The position numbers were made by a program, and so were the translations under genes. The notes under the pieces are model-generated. The model ran no database searches. It saw only the letters and a program-made list of their open reading frames with translations, and was not told the DNA's origin. Source: Flavobacteriales bacterium (GTDB lineage Bacteria; Bacteroidota; Bacteroidia; Flavobacteriales_F; PHOS-HE28). From it: DNA of 64,000 nt. Shown piece by piece: positions 9,856 through 18,672 of this stretch (positions within the stretch are counted from its first letter, which is position 1; each line of letters opens with the position of its first letter). Location: NCBI GenBank assembly GCA_016717225.1, contig JADKGB010000018.1:1-64000 (forward strand), in the 5' to 3' direction.

Positions 9856-10473
9856 ATGCACAAGTTCCTTTTTTGTACCCGCCGCTCTGTTGGCCTGTTG
9901 GCGTTGCCAGCGTTCGCGATCATCACCGTGATGACCTCGTGTGGGGGCGGGTCCAATGCCAAGACCGCTTCAAGTATGGATTCAACACAGGGGAAATTGT
10001 TCGAGGCGCGCACCCGGATCCGTGCGCAAGAGGACAGCCTGTTCACAAAGAGCGTGTTCGATCGCAGGGGTGCGATGTCCCTTGAGGATGTTTATCTGGC
10101 CTACGCCAAAACGAATCCGTTGGACTCATTAACACCGGAATACCTCTTCCGGGCAGCGGGAGTTGCACGCACGTTGGGCGAGCCGAAGAAGACGCTTGAG
10201 CTTTACGATCGCATCATCAAGGACTATTCAAGCTGGAAGCGTATCGCGGATACTTATTATTTGCGGGCGTTCACGATCGACAATGACCTTGGCCAGAAGG
10301 GCGAGGCGAAGACCGCGTACGAAGAAGTGATCAACCGCTTCCCGGATCACAAGTTCGCTGCGGATGCGAAGCAGATGATCGAGAACCTGCAATACACGGA
10401 CGCGCAATTGATCGAGAAATTCGAAAAGATGAACGCGGAAGCAGAGAAAGCCGAAGCGGCGAAGGGCAAATAG
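9856..10473 (+). CDS. Tetratricopeptide-repeat lipoprotein
   Basis: A 205-residue protein with a lipoprotein signal peptide (hydrophobic stretch then TSCGGG, acylated Cys about 29). Residues about 85-175 contain TPR-like helical pairs (YLFRAAGVARTLGEPKKTLE, TYYLRAFTIDNDLGQKGEAK), and the tail is a charged helix rich in Glu, Ala and Lys. It likely acts as a periplasmic or membrane-anchored scaffold. It follows def and converges on the dihydroorotase gene with only 11 bases between them. Specific partner is unknown. Confidence 0.75.
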   Translation: MHKFLFCTRRSVGLLALPAFAIITVMTSCGGGSNAKTASSMDSTQGKLFEARTRIRAQEDSLFTKSVFDRRGAMSLEDVYLAYAKTNPLDSLTPEYLFRAAGVARTLGEPKKTLELYDRIIKDYSSWKRIADTYYLRAFTIDNDLGQKGEAKTAYEEVINRFPDHKFAADAKQMIENLQYTDAQLIEKFEKMNAEAEKAEAAKGK

Positions 10474-10484
10474 CAAAAGCTGCA

Positions 10485-11777
10485 CTACTGCGCCTCCGCG
10501 TGCAAAGCACCCGTCAAACGCACTTGGCCCTGCGCGACAATGCCGAACACCTTGCCCGTAAGGTGATAACCGACGAAGGGGGTGTTCTTCGATCGGCTAA
10601 CGATGTCCGCTTCCGTGAAGGTCCACTCATGCTCTGGTGAGAACATGGTGATCTCGGCCTCGGAGCCTTCCGCGATGTGCGGGATCGGAAGACCTAGTGC
10701 TGTTCGTGGTCCCTGGCAGAACCGTTCGACCAATTTGCGCACACTCATCCGGCTTTTCATGGCTGTGTTCGCCACGGCATAAGCCGTTTCCAAACCGATG
10801 ATCCCTGCGGCCGCTTGGGGGAATTCCAGTCTCTTGTGTTCGACGTCTTCTGGCCGGTGATCGCTGGTGATCGTATCGATGGTGCCATCCTTCACGCCTT
10901 CACGCAACGCTTCGATGTGTTCAAGGTCGCGCAGCGGGGGCATTACCTTATAGAGCGTGTCGAAGCCTCGAAGGCAGCCATCATCGAGCAAGAGGTTGTG
11001 TGCGGCTACACTCGCCGTCACGCGCAATTTCTTCGCCTTTGCCTGGCGGATCAGTTCAACACTTTCAGCCGTGCTTATCGTGGCTACATGCATGCGTGAA
11101 CCGGTATACTCCAACAGGGCCAGGTCCCGGGACAGTTGCATGGCTTCTGCTACGGCCGGAATACCGCGCATGCCGAGGCGCACGTTCATGTGGCCTTCGT
11201 GCATTTGACCATGGGCTGCCAGATCCGGATCCATCGGGAAGCTGATCACGCGGCCATCGAAGTTCATTGCGTATTGAAGGGCCAGCAACATCAATCGCGA
11301 GTTGCGCACCGGATGCTGATCATCGCAGAAGGCAACTGCACCAGCCTGTCGCATATCGAAATGCTCAGCGAGCTGATCACCTTTCAACCCTTTGGTGAGC
11401 GCGCCGATCGGTAGGATCCTTACCGAATGACCTTGTGCTTTCCGCAGCAGATATTCGACACCGGAACGTGAGTCCATCACCGGTTCTGTCGAAGGCAGGA
11501 CCGCCACTTGCGTGAAACCGCCCGCCGCCGCAGCATCCAGTCCGTTGGTCACACCTTGTTTGTACTCTTCGCCCGGATCGCGGAAGTGCGCGCGGGTTTC
11601 CACCCAGCCCGGAGAAAGGTGAAGCCCTTGGACCCGCAATTCGGGAGCATCACTTTTCGGGATCCGCTTGCCGATCTTTTCAATACGGCCATTGGTGATC
11701 AACACATCCAGTACTTCGTCATGGTGCGGTCCTCCCGGATCGATCACCGTGACCTGTCTCAGCAGCAGCGTGTTCAT
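10485..11777 (-). CDS. pyrC: Dihydroorotase-like amidohydrolase (HxH motif degenerate)
   Basis: A 430-residue protein of the dihydroorotase family, multifunctional-complex type, which in its active form makes dihydroorotate for pyrimidine synthesis. The start at 11777 (MNTLLLRQVTV) is chosen because it overlaps the preceding stop by four bases. The barrel motifs AHFRDPGEEYKQG, DTITSDHRPEDVEHK and GIIGLETAYA are clear. The usual metal ligand pair HxH before FRDPG reads RAH here, so one His is replaced by Arg, as I recall for other Bacteroidota homologues annotated as dihydroorotase. Activity is therefore uncertain; it may be a non-catalytic partner of aspartate transcarbamoylase. Confidence 0.82.
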   Translation of the reverse strand: MNTLLLRQVTVIDPGGPHHDEVLDVLITNGRIEKIGKRIPKSDAPELRVQGLHLSPGWVETRAHFRDPGEEYKQGVTNGLDAAAAGGFTQVAVLPSTEPVMDSRSGVEYLLRKAQGHSVRILPIGALTKGLKGDQLAEHFDMRQAGAVAFCDDQHPVRNSRLMLLALQYAMNFDGRVISFPMDPDLAAHGQMHEGHMNVRLGMRGIPAVAEAMQLSRDLALLEYTGSRMHVATISTAESVELIRQAKAKKLRVTASVAAHNLLLDDGCLRGFDTLYKVMPPLRDLEHIEALREGVKDGTIDTITSDHRPEDVEHKRLEFPQAAAGIIGLETAYAVANTAMKSRMSVRKLVERFCQGPRTALGLPIPHIAEGSEAEITMFSPEHEWTFTEADIVSRSKNTPFVGYHLTGKVFGIVAQGQVRLTGALHAEAQ

Positions 11778-13810
11778 TTGGTGAGGCGTATGATGAGGAT
11801 CTCCAAAGCCAGGAAGAGGAGCGCTGCGATCACGAACCACTTCCACAGCTTCGTGCCCTGGTCCAGTTCGCTCAAACGTACTGCGAGGTTCTCACCGTTC
11901 GCATCGATCACGCTGAAACTGGTAAGGCCGCGTTCCGCAAGTCGTAGCTCCAACTGCTCGGGTGTATAGGTGCTCAGGTCGCTTTCACTGCGTGGCAAAT
12001 TGAGCGCTATGTTGGCGATGGTATCGTTGCCCATAGTGAGCGCGTATGCACCCGGAGCGAGGTCTTCATCGTGCAACGCGATGGTATTGGTACTCAAGGT
12101 TCGGCGAACTTCAGGTACCAGATCGGCATTGCCTGGTCCTTTCAAATGAGGAGCTTCCTCGCCGGAGATGTCCACACCGTCAAGTGCGATGTTCACCTCG
12201 GCACCGATAATGTGGTAGAGAGCACCCATCGGTCGGCTCAGCTCGGCCATGCGCAGTAAGGAGGTTACGAAAAGCGCGTGCTGCGTGAAGTTGCCACCTT
12301 CGTTGTTCAATGGTGATGCACAGGTGTATACTCGACCTTTCCCTATGGGTATTGACGCGAGGAACAAGTTGCCATTCTGCAATCGCAACAAAGCATCGGC
12401 TGTTGGAGGCGCAGTGATATTGAAGCGCAGGCGTGACAACGGGAGTTCCACGTTCTTCGGCATAGCCGTAAAAACCTCGTTGTAGAACGGTTGCTGCAGA
12501 TCGATTCGATCCACTTTCATACTGGTCGTATCTCGGGCACCGAAACCCGCACCGAACTGCGCGAGCAGTGCTCCCCAACTTGCAGCATCAGGTTCTTTTC
12601 CGGGGAATAGCGCAAGACTACCACCATTCGCAACGAACTCCTTCAAAGCACTGGCCGTGCCGCTCGGAACATCGGGCAGGGCGTTCAGTACGATCAGATC
12701 CGTGCGAGCGAAAGAAGCCAGATCCACTTGGCGGTATGGCTGTGTCGCGAACGCGTGCGTGCTATCACCCACGAAGACGGCTTCTACGCTTTGGTCGCTT
12801 TCAGCATCACCACCACTGACCAGCTGAACACGCAGTTTATCAGCCGTGCGGTAGGCTATGAAAAAGTTATCGTCGAAAGTCACCGGGCGATCGGTGAGGC
12901 TCACTTCGCCCCAGTGTTGACCGGTTGCGTCGTTGGTGAAGCGAAGCACGGTATCCACGGTTGCCTGTGCTTCAACACCAAAGGTGGCCAACGCGCGCTG
13001 GCGACCGTCGATGGTGAGTTTCAGCGGAACGTTGTCGAGCGCCTGCGATCCGAAATTCTTGATGCGCACATTCAGCAATTCGTATTGGCCCAAGCGACGA
13101 ACCGGAGTAGAGAACCACACCGAATCGATCGCCAAGTTGCTGGCATTGATGGGTGGCAGAGGGACAATGGTGGTGGGTATCAAACTGTCGTTGGTCCAAT
13201 TCTCAACATCCGCTGAACCGCGCTGAAGGTCAGTGAACATGAACGCTTGTTTCACGGGCGCATCACCTCGCGCGAGCGCTTCTCGTTGCCGTTGAAGCAC
13301 CTGGCTCAGCGGGCGACTGTATGGACCTACTTCTGCTCTGGCAGCGGCTTCCAGTGCTTCATCCCGCCCGATCAGCATTTGCTGGCGGCCTTCGAAGGTG
13401 TTCGTTAACACCTGGAAACGGTCGGTGGCTTTGTACGCCATCACAGCATCCTGGGCGTTCTTACGTGCTTGGTCCAATAATCGACCTTGTGGATTGGTGC
13501 CGTCCATGCTCCAACTGTCGTCCAGGAAAAAACTCACAGCGCGTTGTCCGGCTTTCACAGCTCCCGTGGCATTGGGCAAATAAGGTTGAGAAAAGGCAAG
13601 CACCAGACTGGCCACGGCCAAAAGCCGGGCGAACAGCACCAACCAGTGCTTCACTTGTTTTCGGGAACGCGTGCGTTGACTCACCTCCTGCAGGAATCGA
13701 ACATTGGAGAACTCGATCCGCTTGAAGCGCCGGAGCTGGAACAGATGAATGATAACAGGAACGGCCAGCGCAGCGAGCGCCCAGAGAAAAGAAGGGAAGA
13801 GGAAAGCCAT
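11774..13810 (-). CDS. BatA-domain membrane protein with vWA-like region
   Basis: A 678-residue membrane protein. The start at 13810 (MAFLFPSFLWALAALAVP) gives the canonical BatA N-terminal domain with two membrane helices (about 5-25 and 58-78). A von Willebrand A-like segment follows, with DDSWSM where the metal-ion site DxSxS is expected. The middle has beta-rich domains and a glutamine-amidotransferase-like fold segment (LNALPDVPSGTASALKEFV), and a final membrane helix sits near residues 655-675. It overlaps the dihydroorotase start, a gene order that I recall from other Flavobacteriales. Role is unknown; related Bat proteins are tied to stress tolerance and envelope assembly. Confidence 0.8.
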   Translation of the reverse strand: MAFLFPSFLWALAALAVPVIIHLFQLRRFKRIEFSNVRFLQEVSQRTRSRKQVKHWLVLFARLLAVASLVLAFSQPYLPNATGAVKAGQRAVSFFLDDSWSMDGTNPQGRLLDQARKNAQDAVMAYKATDRFQVLTNTFEGRQQMLIGRDEALEAAARAEVGPYSRPLSQVLQRQREALARGDAPVKQAFMFTDLQRGSADVENWTNDSLIPTTIVPLPPINASNLAIDSVWFSTPVRRLGQYELLNVRIKNFGSQALDNVPLKLTIDGRQRALATFGVEAQATVDTVLRFTNDATGQHWGEVSLTDRPVTFDDNFFIAYRTADKLRVQLVSGGDAESDQSVEAVFVGDSTHAFATQPYRQVDLASFARTDLIVLNALPDVPSGTASALKEFVANGGSLALFPGKEPDAASWGALLAQFGAGFGARDTTSMKVDRIDLQQPFYNEVFTAMPKNVELPLSRLRFNITAPPTADALLRLQNGNLFLASIPIGKGRVYTCASPLNNEGGNFTQHALFVTSLLRMAELSRPMGALYHIIGAEVNIALDGVDISGEEAPHLKGPGNADLVPEVRRTLSTNTIALHDEDLAPGAYALTMGNDTIANIALNLPRSESDLSTYTPEQLELRLAERGLTSFSVIDANGENLAVRLSELDQGTKLWKWFVIAALLFLALEILIIRLTK

Positions 13811-13960
13811 TCGAGGGGTGCGAAGATCGTTCGTAGCACCGATCCACACGTGCAGCTATGGAAGGGTTTCGGTTTTATTGGGAAGTCCCGAGCGAAGTGG
13901 TCGTTCGGTAATTCGAGTTGATCACTGGCTGGCCTGGTCAGTTTTTCCGCACTTCTGCGA

Positions 13961-15673
13961 CTATCCTTGAGCCAACTTGCTCTTCCGGTAACCGTAGGCG
14001 AAGTAGCAGATCAGCCCCACAACGAGCCAGATGCTGAACCAGGTCCAATTGCTCACGGCCATTCCGGTGAGCAGGTAACAACAACTCATCAGGCCTAGAA
14101 CAGGTATCAGCGACCACTCCTTTTGGAAACTGTAGAAGGCCACCACCGCACAAAGAACATAGAAGACTGCCAGGGGAACATTCGGAGGGAATCCCGTGCG
14201 ACCCAGTATGCGATGGAAATGGTTCGGGTCAAGCCAAACCAGCAAGGCCAACCCAGCCAATGCCATGAAAGGAACGATGAACTTGGCGTTGATGTATGTC
14301 AGGTGAAAGCGACCAGGCGCCTTGTCTCTCTTGGGCAACATGAGCACTCCGCCGCAGACGAGCACGAAGGCGAACAATGTTCCGATACTGGTGAAGTCCA
14401 AGATGAAACTCTCATCGGTGAAGAAGATCGGGATCCCTACAACCAACCCTGTTACGATGGTGCTGAATCCAGGTGTCTGATACTTGCGGTGCAGGTGACC
14501 GAAGCGCGGAGGTAGAAGTCCATCACGGCTCATGCTCATCCATATGCGGGGTTGACCCAGTTGGAACACGAGCATCACGCTGGTCATGGCCACTACGGCG
14601 GCAATGCTCACGATCAGCAACATCCATTTCACACCCGTTAGCTGGAATACTTCAGCCAGTGGATCGCTCACACCAAGCTGAGAGAACGGCACCATTCCGG
14701 TGAGAACCAAGGCGAGCAGGATATACAGACCAGTGCAGATCACCAGGGACCACATCATACTTCGAGGGAGATCACGCTGTGGGTCCTTGCTTTCTTCGGC
14801 CAAAGTGCTGACGGCATCGAACCCGATGTAAGCGAAGAACACCGCGCTCACGCCGGCCATCACACCACCGAATCCTTTTGGAAGGAAGGGCGTCCAGTTG
14901 TCGATATCGATGTGCGTGGCGCCAACGATGATCACCAACGCGATGATCGCGAGCTTGATCATCACCATGATGTTGCTGGCGTTCCGGCTCTCCTTTACGC
15001 CTACGTACACCACCGCCGTAATGAGAATATTGATCAGCACAGCGGGCAGATCGAAGATGATGCGCAAGCTGCCCAGCATGGGGGCGCTGTTCCATGCTTT
15101 GGATCCCTCACCTGCGGTACCCGCGATCGCGGTCGCATGTGCGCTGGTGTAGTTCACCGTGAGCCACTCCGGCAAATGCAAGATGTGCTTGCCACCCACT
15201 ACCACACTGTCCAACAGGTTGGTGAAGTACCCGCTCCAACTGAAGGCCACGTAAATGTTTCCAATGCTGTACTCCATCAGTAGGGCCCAGCCGATGATCC
15301 ACGCGAAGACCTCCCCGAAGCTCACATACGCGTACGTGTACGCACTGCCGCTCACCGGCACACGGGAGGCGAACTCAGCATAACACAAAGCTGTGAATCC
15401 GCAGGCGATACCGCACATTACAAAAAGAAGCACCACGCCTGGCCCACCACTGGCGCACGCAGTACCCATGCTGCTGAAACTGCCTGCGCCAATGATCGCG
15501 GCAATACCGAAGAACGTAAGGTCGCGAACACCGAGCGTACGATGCATGCCGGTCCCGGACACTGATCCGGAATGGTCCTCACTATCGGGTGTTGGATGTC
15601 CCACGACCGGCTCGTGCTGTTTTAGTGCACTGGCGATCGGTTTCTTGCGGAAGAGGGACGCGAGCATGTCCAC
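13961..15673 (-). CDS. APC-family amino acid permease (cationic amino acid transporter type)
   Basis: A 570-residue inner-membrane transporter with 12-14 hydrophobic helices. The first helix contains FFGIAAIIGAGSFSSMG, the substrate-binding G(A/S)G bend typical of APC transporters, and FAYIGFDAVSTLAEESKDPQ is a signature of the CAT subgroup (TC 2.A.3.3). The N-terminal 45 residues are a hydrophilic cytoplasmic tail. It probably imports amino acids in symport with protons. It is separated by only ten bases from the GDPD gene upstream. Substrate cannot be told from sequence. Confidence 0.88.
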   Translation of the reverse strand: MDMLASLFRKKPIASALKQHEPVVGHPTPDSEDHSGSVSGTGMHRTLGVRDLTFFGIAAIIGAGSFSSMGTACASGGPGVVLLFVMCGIACGFTALCYAEFASRVPVSGSAYTYAYVSFGEVFAWIIGWALLMEYSIGNIYVAFSWSGYFTNLLDSVVVGGKHILHLPEWLTVNYTSAHATAIAGTAGEGSKAWNSAPMLGSLRIIFDLPAVLINILITAVVYVGVKESRNASNIMVMIKLAIIALVIIVGATHIDIDNWTPFLPKGFGGVMAGVSAVFFAYIGFDAVSTLAEESKDPQRDLPRSMMWSLVICTGLYILLALVLTGMVPFSQLGVSDPLAEVFQLTGVKWMLLIVSIAAVVAMTSVMLVFQLGQPRIWMSMSRDGLLPPRFGHLHRKYQTPGFSTIVTGLVVGIPIFFTDESFILDFTSIGTLFAFVLVCGGVLMLPKRDKAPGRFHLTYINAKFIVPFMALAGLALLVWLDPNHFHRILGRTGFPPNVPLAVFYVLCAVVAFYSFQKEWSLIPVLGLMSCCYLLTGMAVSNWTWFSIWLVVGLICYFAYGYRKSKLAQG

Positions 15674-15683
15674 AAGTGTAGGG

Positions 15684-16508
15684 CTAACGGCCGATCACTG
15701 GCACGCCCTCATCTACGATCAGTCGTGTGATGCCTACGGTTCGCATACGTACATAGCCTGCGCTGTCCATTCCATATACAAGCTTGTTGGCCAGCAGATC
15801 GTGTTCGCGCAACCATCCGATATGTTCATCGTTCACTTCATCATCGAAACTGCTGAGGAAGTCAGGGCGGAAGCTTTTTGGAAAAAACCAGTAGGTCCAT
15901 TCCTCACCCTGGTCGAAGCCTTCAAGTACGGTGTTCAACTCGGGGTGATGGAATTCGAGATAGGTCAGGAAAGTGATACTGGAACTGGCAACCAACGTGA
16001 TCTCTTCCGCGTGGTGGCGCGCAATAAGCTTCGCAAGGCTATCGGCTTGATCGAGGCCGGAGAATTTTGCATCCAAGTAGATCAGCAGGGTGTCACCGAT
16101 ACGCGATAGAGCAGCATCCAGTGTTGGGATATGGCACCCGGAAGGAATGGAATGACGCAACAGAACCGGCCCTTCCAATGTCCGGAGATCCTTGTCCTTT
16201 ACAAGTCCGTCCATACCTAGAAGTCGCTTGCACGTATCATCATGAAAAAGCACGAAAACGTGATCCTTCGTTTCGTGAATATCGAGTTCTACCCCGGTAT
16301 AACCCAAGGCGATCGAATGCGCGATGCCTTCAAGGCTATTCTCGGGAAATACCGCGTCACTTCCGCGGTGGGCGAAGTGGGCGAGGGGTACAATGTTCAA
16401 TCTTGAATGGTTCGCCTTCGGGCCAAAGCCACCTCCAATACCGAAGACCAGGACAAGCAGGCAAATGGCGATCACCGCAGCGATCCTGAACGTGTTGCTC
16501 CTGATCAA
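15684..16508 (-). CDS. Glycerophosphodiester phosphodiesterase family protein
   Basis: A 274-residue GDPD-fold protein with one N-terminal membrane anchor (about residues 8-28). The catalytic motifs are present: AHRGSDAVFPENS, VELDIHETKD (metal-binding Glu and Asp) and FHDDT. The family hydrolyses glycerophosphodiesters to glycerol 3-phosphate and an alcohol. Its start overlaps the stop of the LTA-synthase-like gene by four bases (16505-16508), so the two are probably coupled. The anchor suggests the active site faces the periplasm. Together they may build and trim glycerol-phosphate groups on envelope glycans; that is inference. Confidence 0.85.
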   Translation of the reverse strand: MIRSNTFRIAAVIAICLLVLVFGIGGGFGPKANHSRLNIVPLAHFAHRGSDAVFPENSLEGIAHSIALGYTGVELDIHETKDHVFVLFHDDTCKRLLGMDGLVKDKDLRTLEGPVLLRHSIPSGCHIPTLDAALSRIGDTLLIYLDAKFSGLDQADSLAKLIARHHAEEITLVASSSITFLTYLEFHHPELNTVLEGFDQGEEWTYWFFPKSFRPDFLSSFDDEVNDEHIGWLREHDLLANKLVYGMDSAGYVRMRTVGITRLIVDEGVPVIGR

Positions 16509-18490
16509 GGCAAAGAGGTGTTCGCGGCAGCCTTTCCACCGTCCAACAAGTCATGTTCCACAAGCCATTGTGTGGTCTGCATCATGCTGTACGTGTAGCG
16601 TTTCATGGCTTCCGATTTTTCTGGAAATTGCTTGGTGAGGTCCACGGTGGAAAGATCGGCGAAGCGATACAGCGTCTCGTGACCATTACCCCGATCGATG
16701 AAATAATGAACACTATCGATACATCCGATCCGGTCATCAGCGCAGAAATACATGAAGGGTCTTTGCTCTTTGGTGATGTCGATGCCCATGGTGGTGTTCG
16801 TCCACGTAATATTCAGCATGCCCAGGATGGTTGGCGCTGCATCGATCTGCCCGCAAGGTGAATTGACAATGCCAGGTGATATGTGCCCCGAAGGCACGTG
16901 GAATATGAGCGGTGTATGGTGGAACGAGAGTGGCATATCGTACGTATGGCCCATGTTCACGCCGTGATCACCGAGGATCACGAACACGGTGTTCTTGTAC
17001 CATGGTTCCTTGGAAGAAAGTTCGAAAAAACGAGCGACCGATCGATCGACATACTCAACGATGCGGTCTTCGATTTTCTCACTGTGCGGCTCGAACCAAA
17101 GGCTGTCCGGTAAGATGTACGGCTTATGATCGCTGGTGGTCATGAACACCGAAAGAAACGGCCCCTTCTTCGCCAAAGCGTTCAATTCGGGCACCGCGTA
17201 CTCGAACATCCGGTGATCCGGAATGCCGTTGGTGCTGGCTATCCATTCGTCCGGGTAATCATCTTCAGATATCACCCGGTCGAACCCTTGCGACAAGAGG
17301 AATCCTTTCATGTTGTCGAATTCGGGATCATGGGTCGTACAGAACAAGGTTGAATACCCGTTCGCTCGCAAAACCCGGGCAAGGCCTTGGTGTTTCAGGC
17401 TGAGCCAATCTTCCAAGGGTTGCTGCTGGTAAAGTGCGGGAAACGAATACAGCGTGGAATAGATGCCATTGAAGGTGTGAATACCTGCGCTATATGCATG
17501 GCCGCAGTTCAGTGAGACTTTCTGCAGGGCACTGAGGAACGGAGTAAGGCCAGCAGGCCCACCATACTGCCCCATCTTGAAGGTGCTCATGCTTTCCAAT
17601 AGGATGATCACCACATTGGCACTGTCCATCGGCGCGTTGGGGGTGATCCGTCTCGCTATCGGCGAAGTCATGAGTCCCTGTTCAGCACCCAACTCGTGCA
17701 TGGCGTTCCACGTGGCGGCCTCGGCATCCATTAGCGACACCGGTGTTCTCGAAGAGGATAGATTCTTTTCAGTGGAAACGATGAACGTGAACACCGGGTT
17801 CAAGCCTAATTGGTTCAAGAAGGGATCTTCTCCGAAATAAGCAGTGCCTACCTGGATCGGCGATTTCTCATCGACCCGGCCACGCATGCCCAAGAAGATC
17901 AGACAGCCAGAAACGATGAAGGAGATCGACGCTACACGGATATGCGAGTTGCTATTGGCGGAAGTGGATCCAACAGGATGTGTTGTGGCGGAAGCCCGTT
18001 TCGCCCAACGTGATCCAAGTATCGCTATAGCGTATGCTCCAATGAACGGTAGAAGGTAGATCCAGAACGAGCGCTCTTGAATTACCAAATTGGCCATGTA
18101 GCTACCATTATCCATCCAGTGCAGTGCGGAAAAGCTGAAACGCGCGTAGTTGTGCATGAACCAGGGGATGTCGGCCGCGAGGATGAACAGTACCGGCAAC
18201 ATGATCATGAGAAAAAAGCGATCCGCCCATTGGATCCAGCGATCGGACCGCGCGCCCAGGAAGTGACCCAGCGAAAGAAGAAGGAATGGCAAGGCCAGCA
18301 GGTAACAGGCCACCACCGTATCGAAGCGCCAACCGATGAACAAGGCGTGCAGCAAGTCGATCCATGGGCCAAGGTTCAGGCTCCAAGCTGAAGCAACCAC
18401 CCCCAAAAGCAGCAGCCTGAACAGCACGCATACGGTGACGATGACCGCATAAATGCGAAGCAAGTAGCGAATGTGTTGTGGTAGCCGCAA
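16505..18490 (-). CDS. LTA synthase family sulfatase-fold membrane protein
   Basis: A 661-residue protein. The N-terminal 170 residues contain about five membrane helices, and the rest is a periplasmic alkaline-phosphatase-superfamily domain. The nucleophile region reads NVVIILLESMSTFKMG, matching the ESFQTF threonine of LtaS-type phosphoglycerol transferases. The metal-binding ILGDHGVNMG and the mid-domain His (FHHTPLIFHVP) are also present. In Gram-negative Bacteroidota such proteins are thought to move phosphoglycerol or phosphoethanolamine groups. It is paired with the GDPD gene by a four-base overlap. Donor and acceptor are not known. Confidence 0.85.
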   Translation of the reverse strand: MRLPQHIRYLLRIYAVIVTVCVLFRLLLLGVVASAWSLNLGPWIDLLHALFIGWRFDTVVACYLLALPFLLLSLGHFLGARSDRWIQWADRFFLMIMLPVLFILAADIPWFMHNYARFSFSALHWMDNGSYMANLVIQERSFWIYLLPFIGAYAIAILGSRWAKRASATTHPVGSTSANSNSHIRVASISFIVSGCLIFLGMRGRVDEKSPIQVGTAYFGEDPFLNQLGLNPVFTFIVSTEKNLSSSRTPVSLMDAEAATWNAMHELGAEQGLMTSPIARRITPNAPMDSANVVIILLESMSTFKMGQYGGPAGLTPFLSALQKVSLNCGHAYSAGIHTFNGIYSTLYSFPALYQQQPLEDWLSLKHQGLARVLRANGYSTLFCTTHDPEFDNMKGFLLSQGFDRVISEDDYPDEWIASTNGIPDHRMFEYAVPELNALAKKGPFLSVFMTTSDHKPYILPDSLWFEPHSEKIEDRIVEYVDRSVARFFELSSKEPWYKNTVFVILGDHGVNMGHTYDMPLSFHHTPLIFHVPSGHISPGIVNSPCGQIDAAPTILGMLNITWTNTTMGIDITKEQRPFMYFCADDRIGCIDSVHYFIDRGNGHETLYRFADLSTVDLTKQFPEKSEAMKRYTYSMMQTTQWLVEHDLLDGGKAAANTSLP

Positions 18491-18640
18491 AAGACAAGGG
18501 CTCTATAGAGGAGCGACGCAAAGGTGCTATGCAAGGATGAATGAAGAATTCAAGGGCCTCAAAGCCTTGTTGTCACGGAGTACTTTGATCCTATTAACAT
18601 CGGCTTGACATACGCCGGTTCCAAGCTAGAGGCCTTCGGC

Positions 18641-18648
18641 TACATTTG
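18641..18648 (+). promoter_or_regulatory. Candidate Bacteroidota -7 box (TACATTTG)
   Basis: TACATTTG matches the Bacteroidota TAnnTTTG consensus and lies 25 bases before the PPIase start. No well-placed -33 TTG was seen, so support is moderate. Confidence 0.4.
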
Positions 18649-18672
18649 GCTCCCTTTTGCAACGACCACCCC

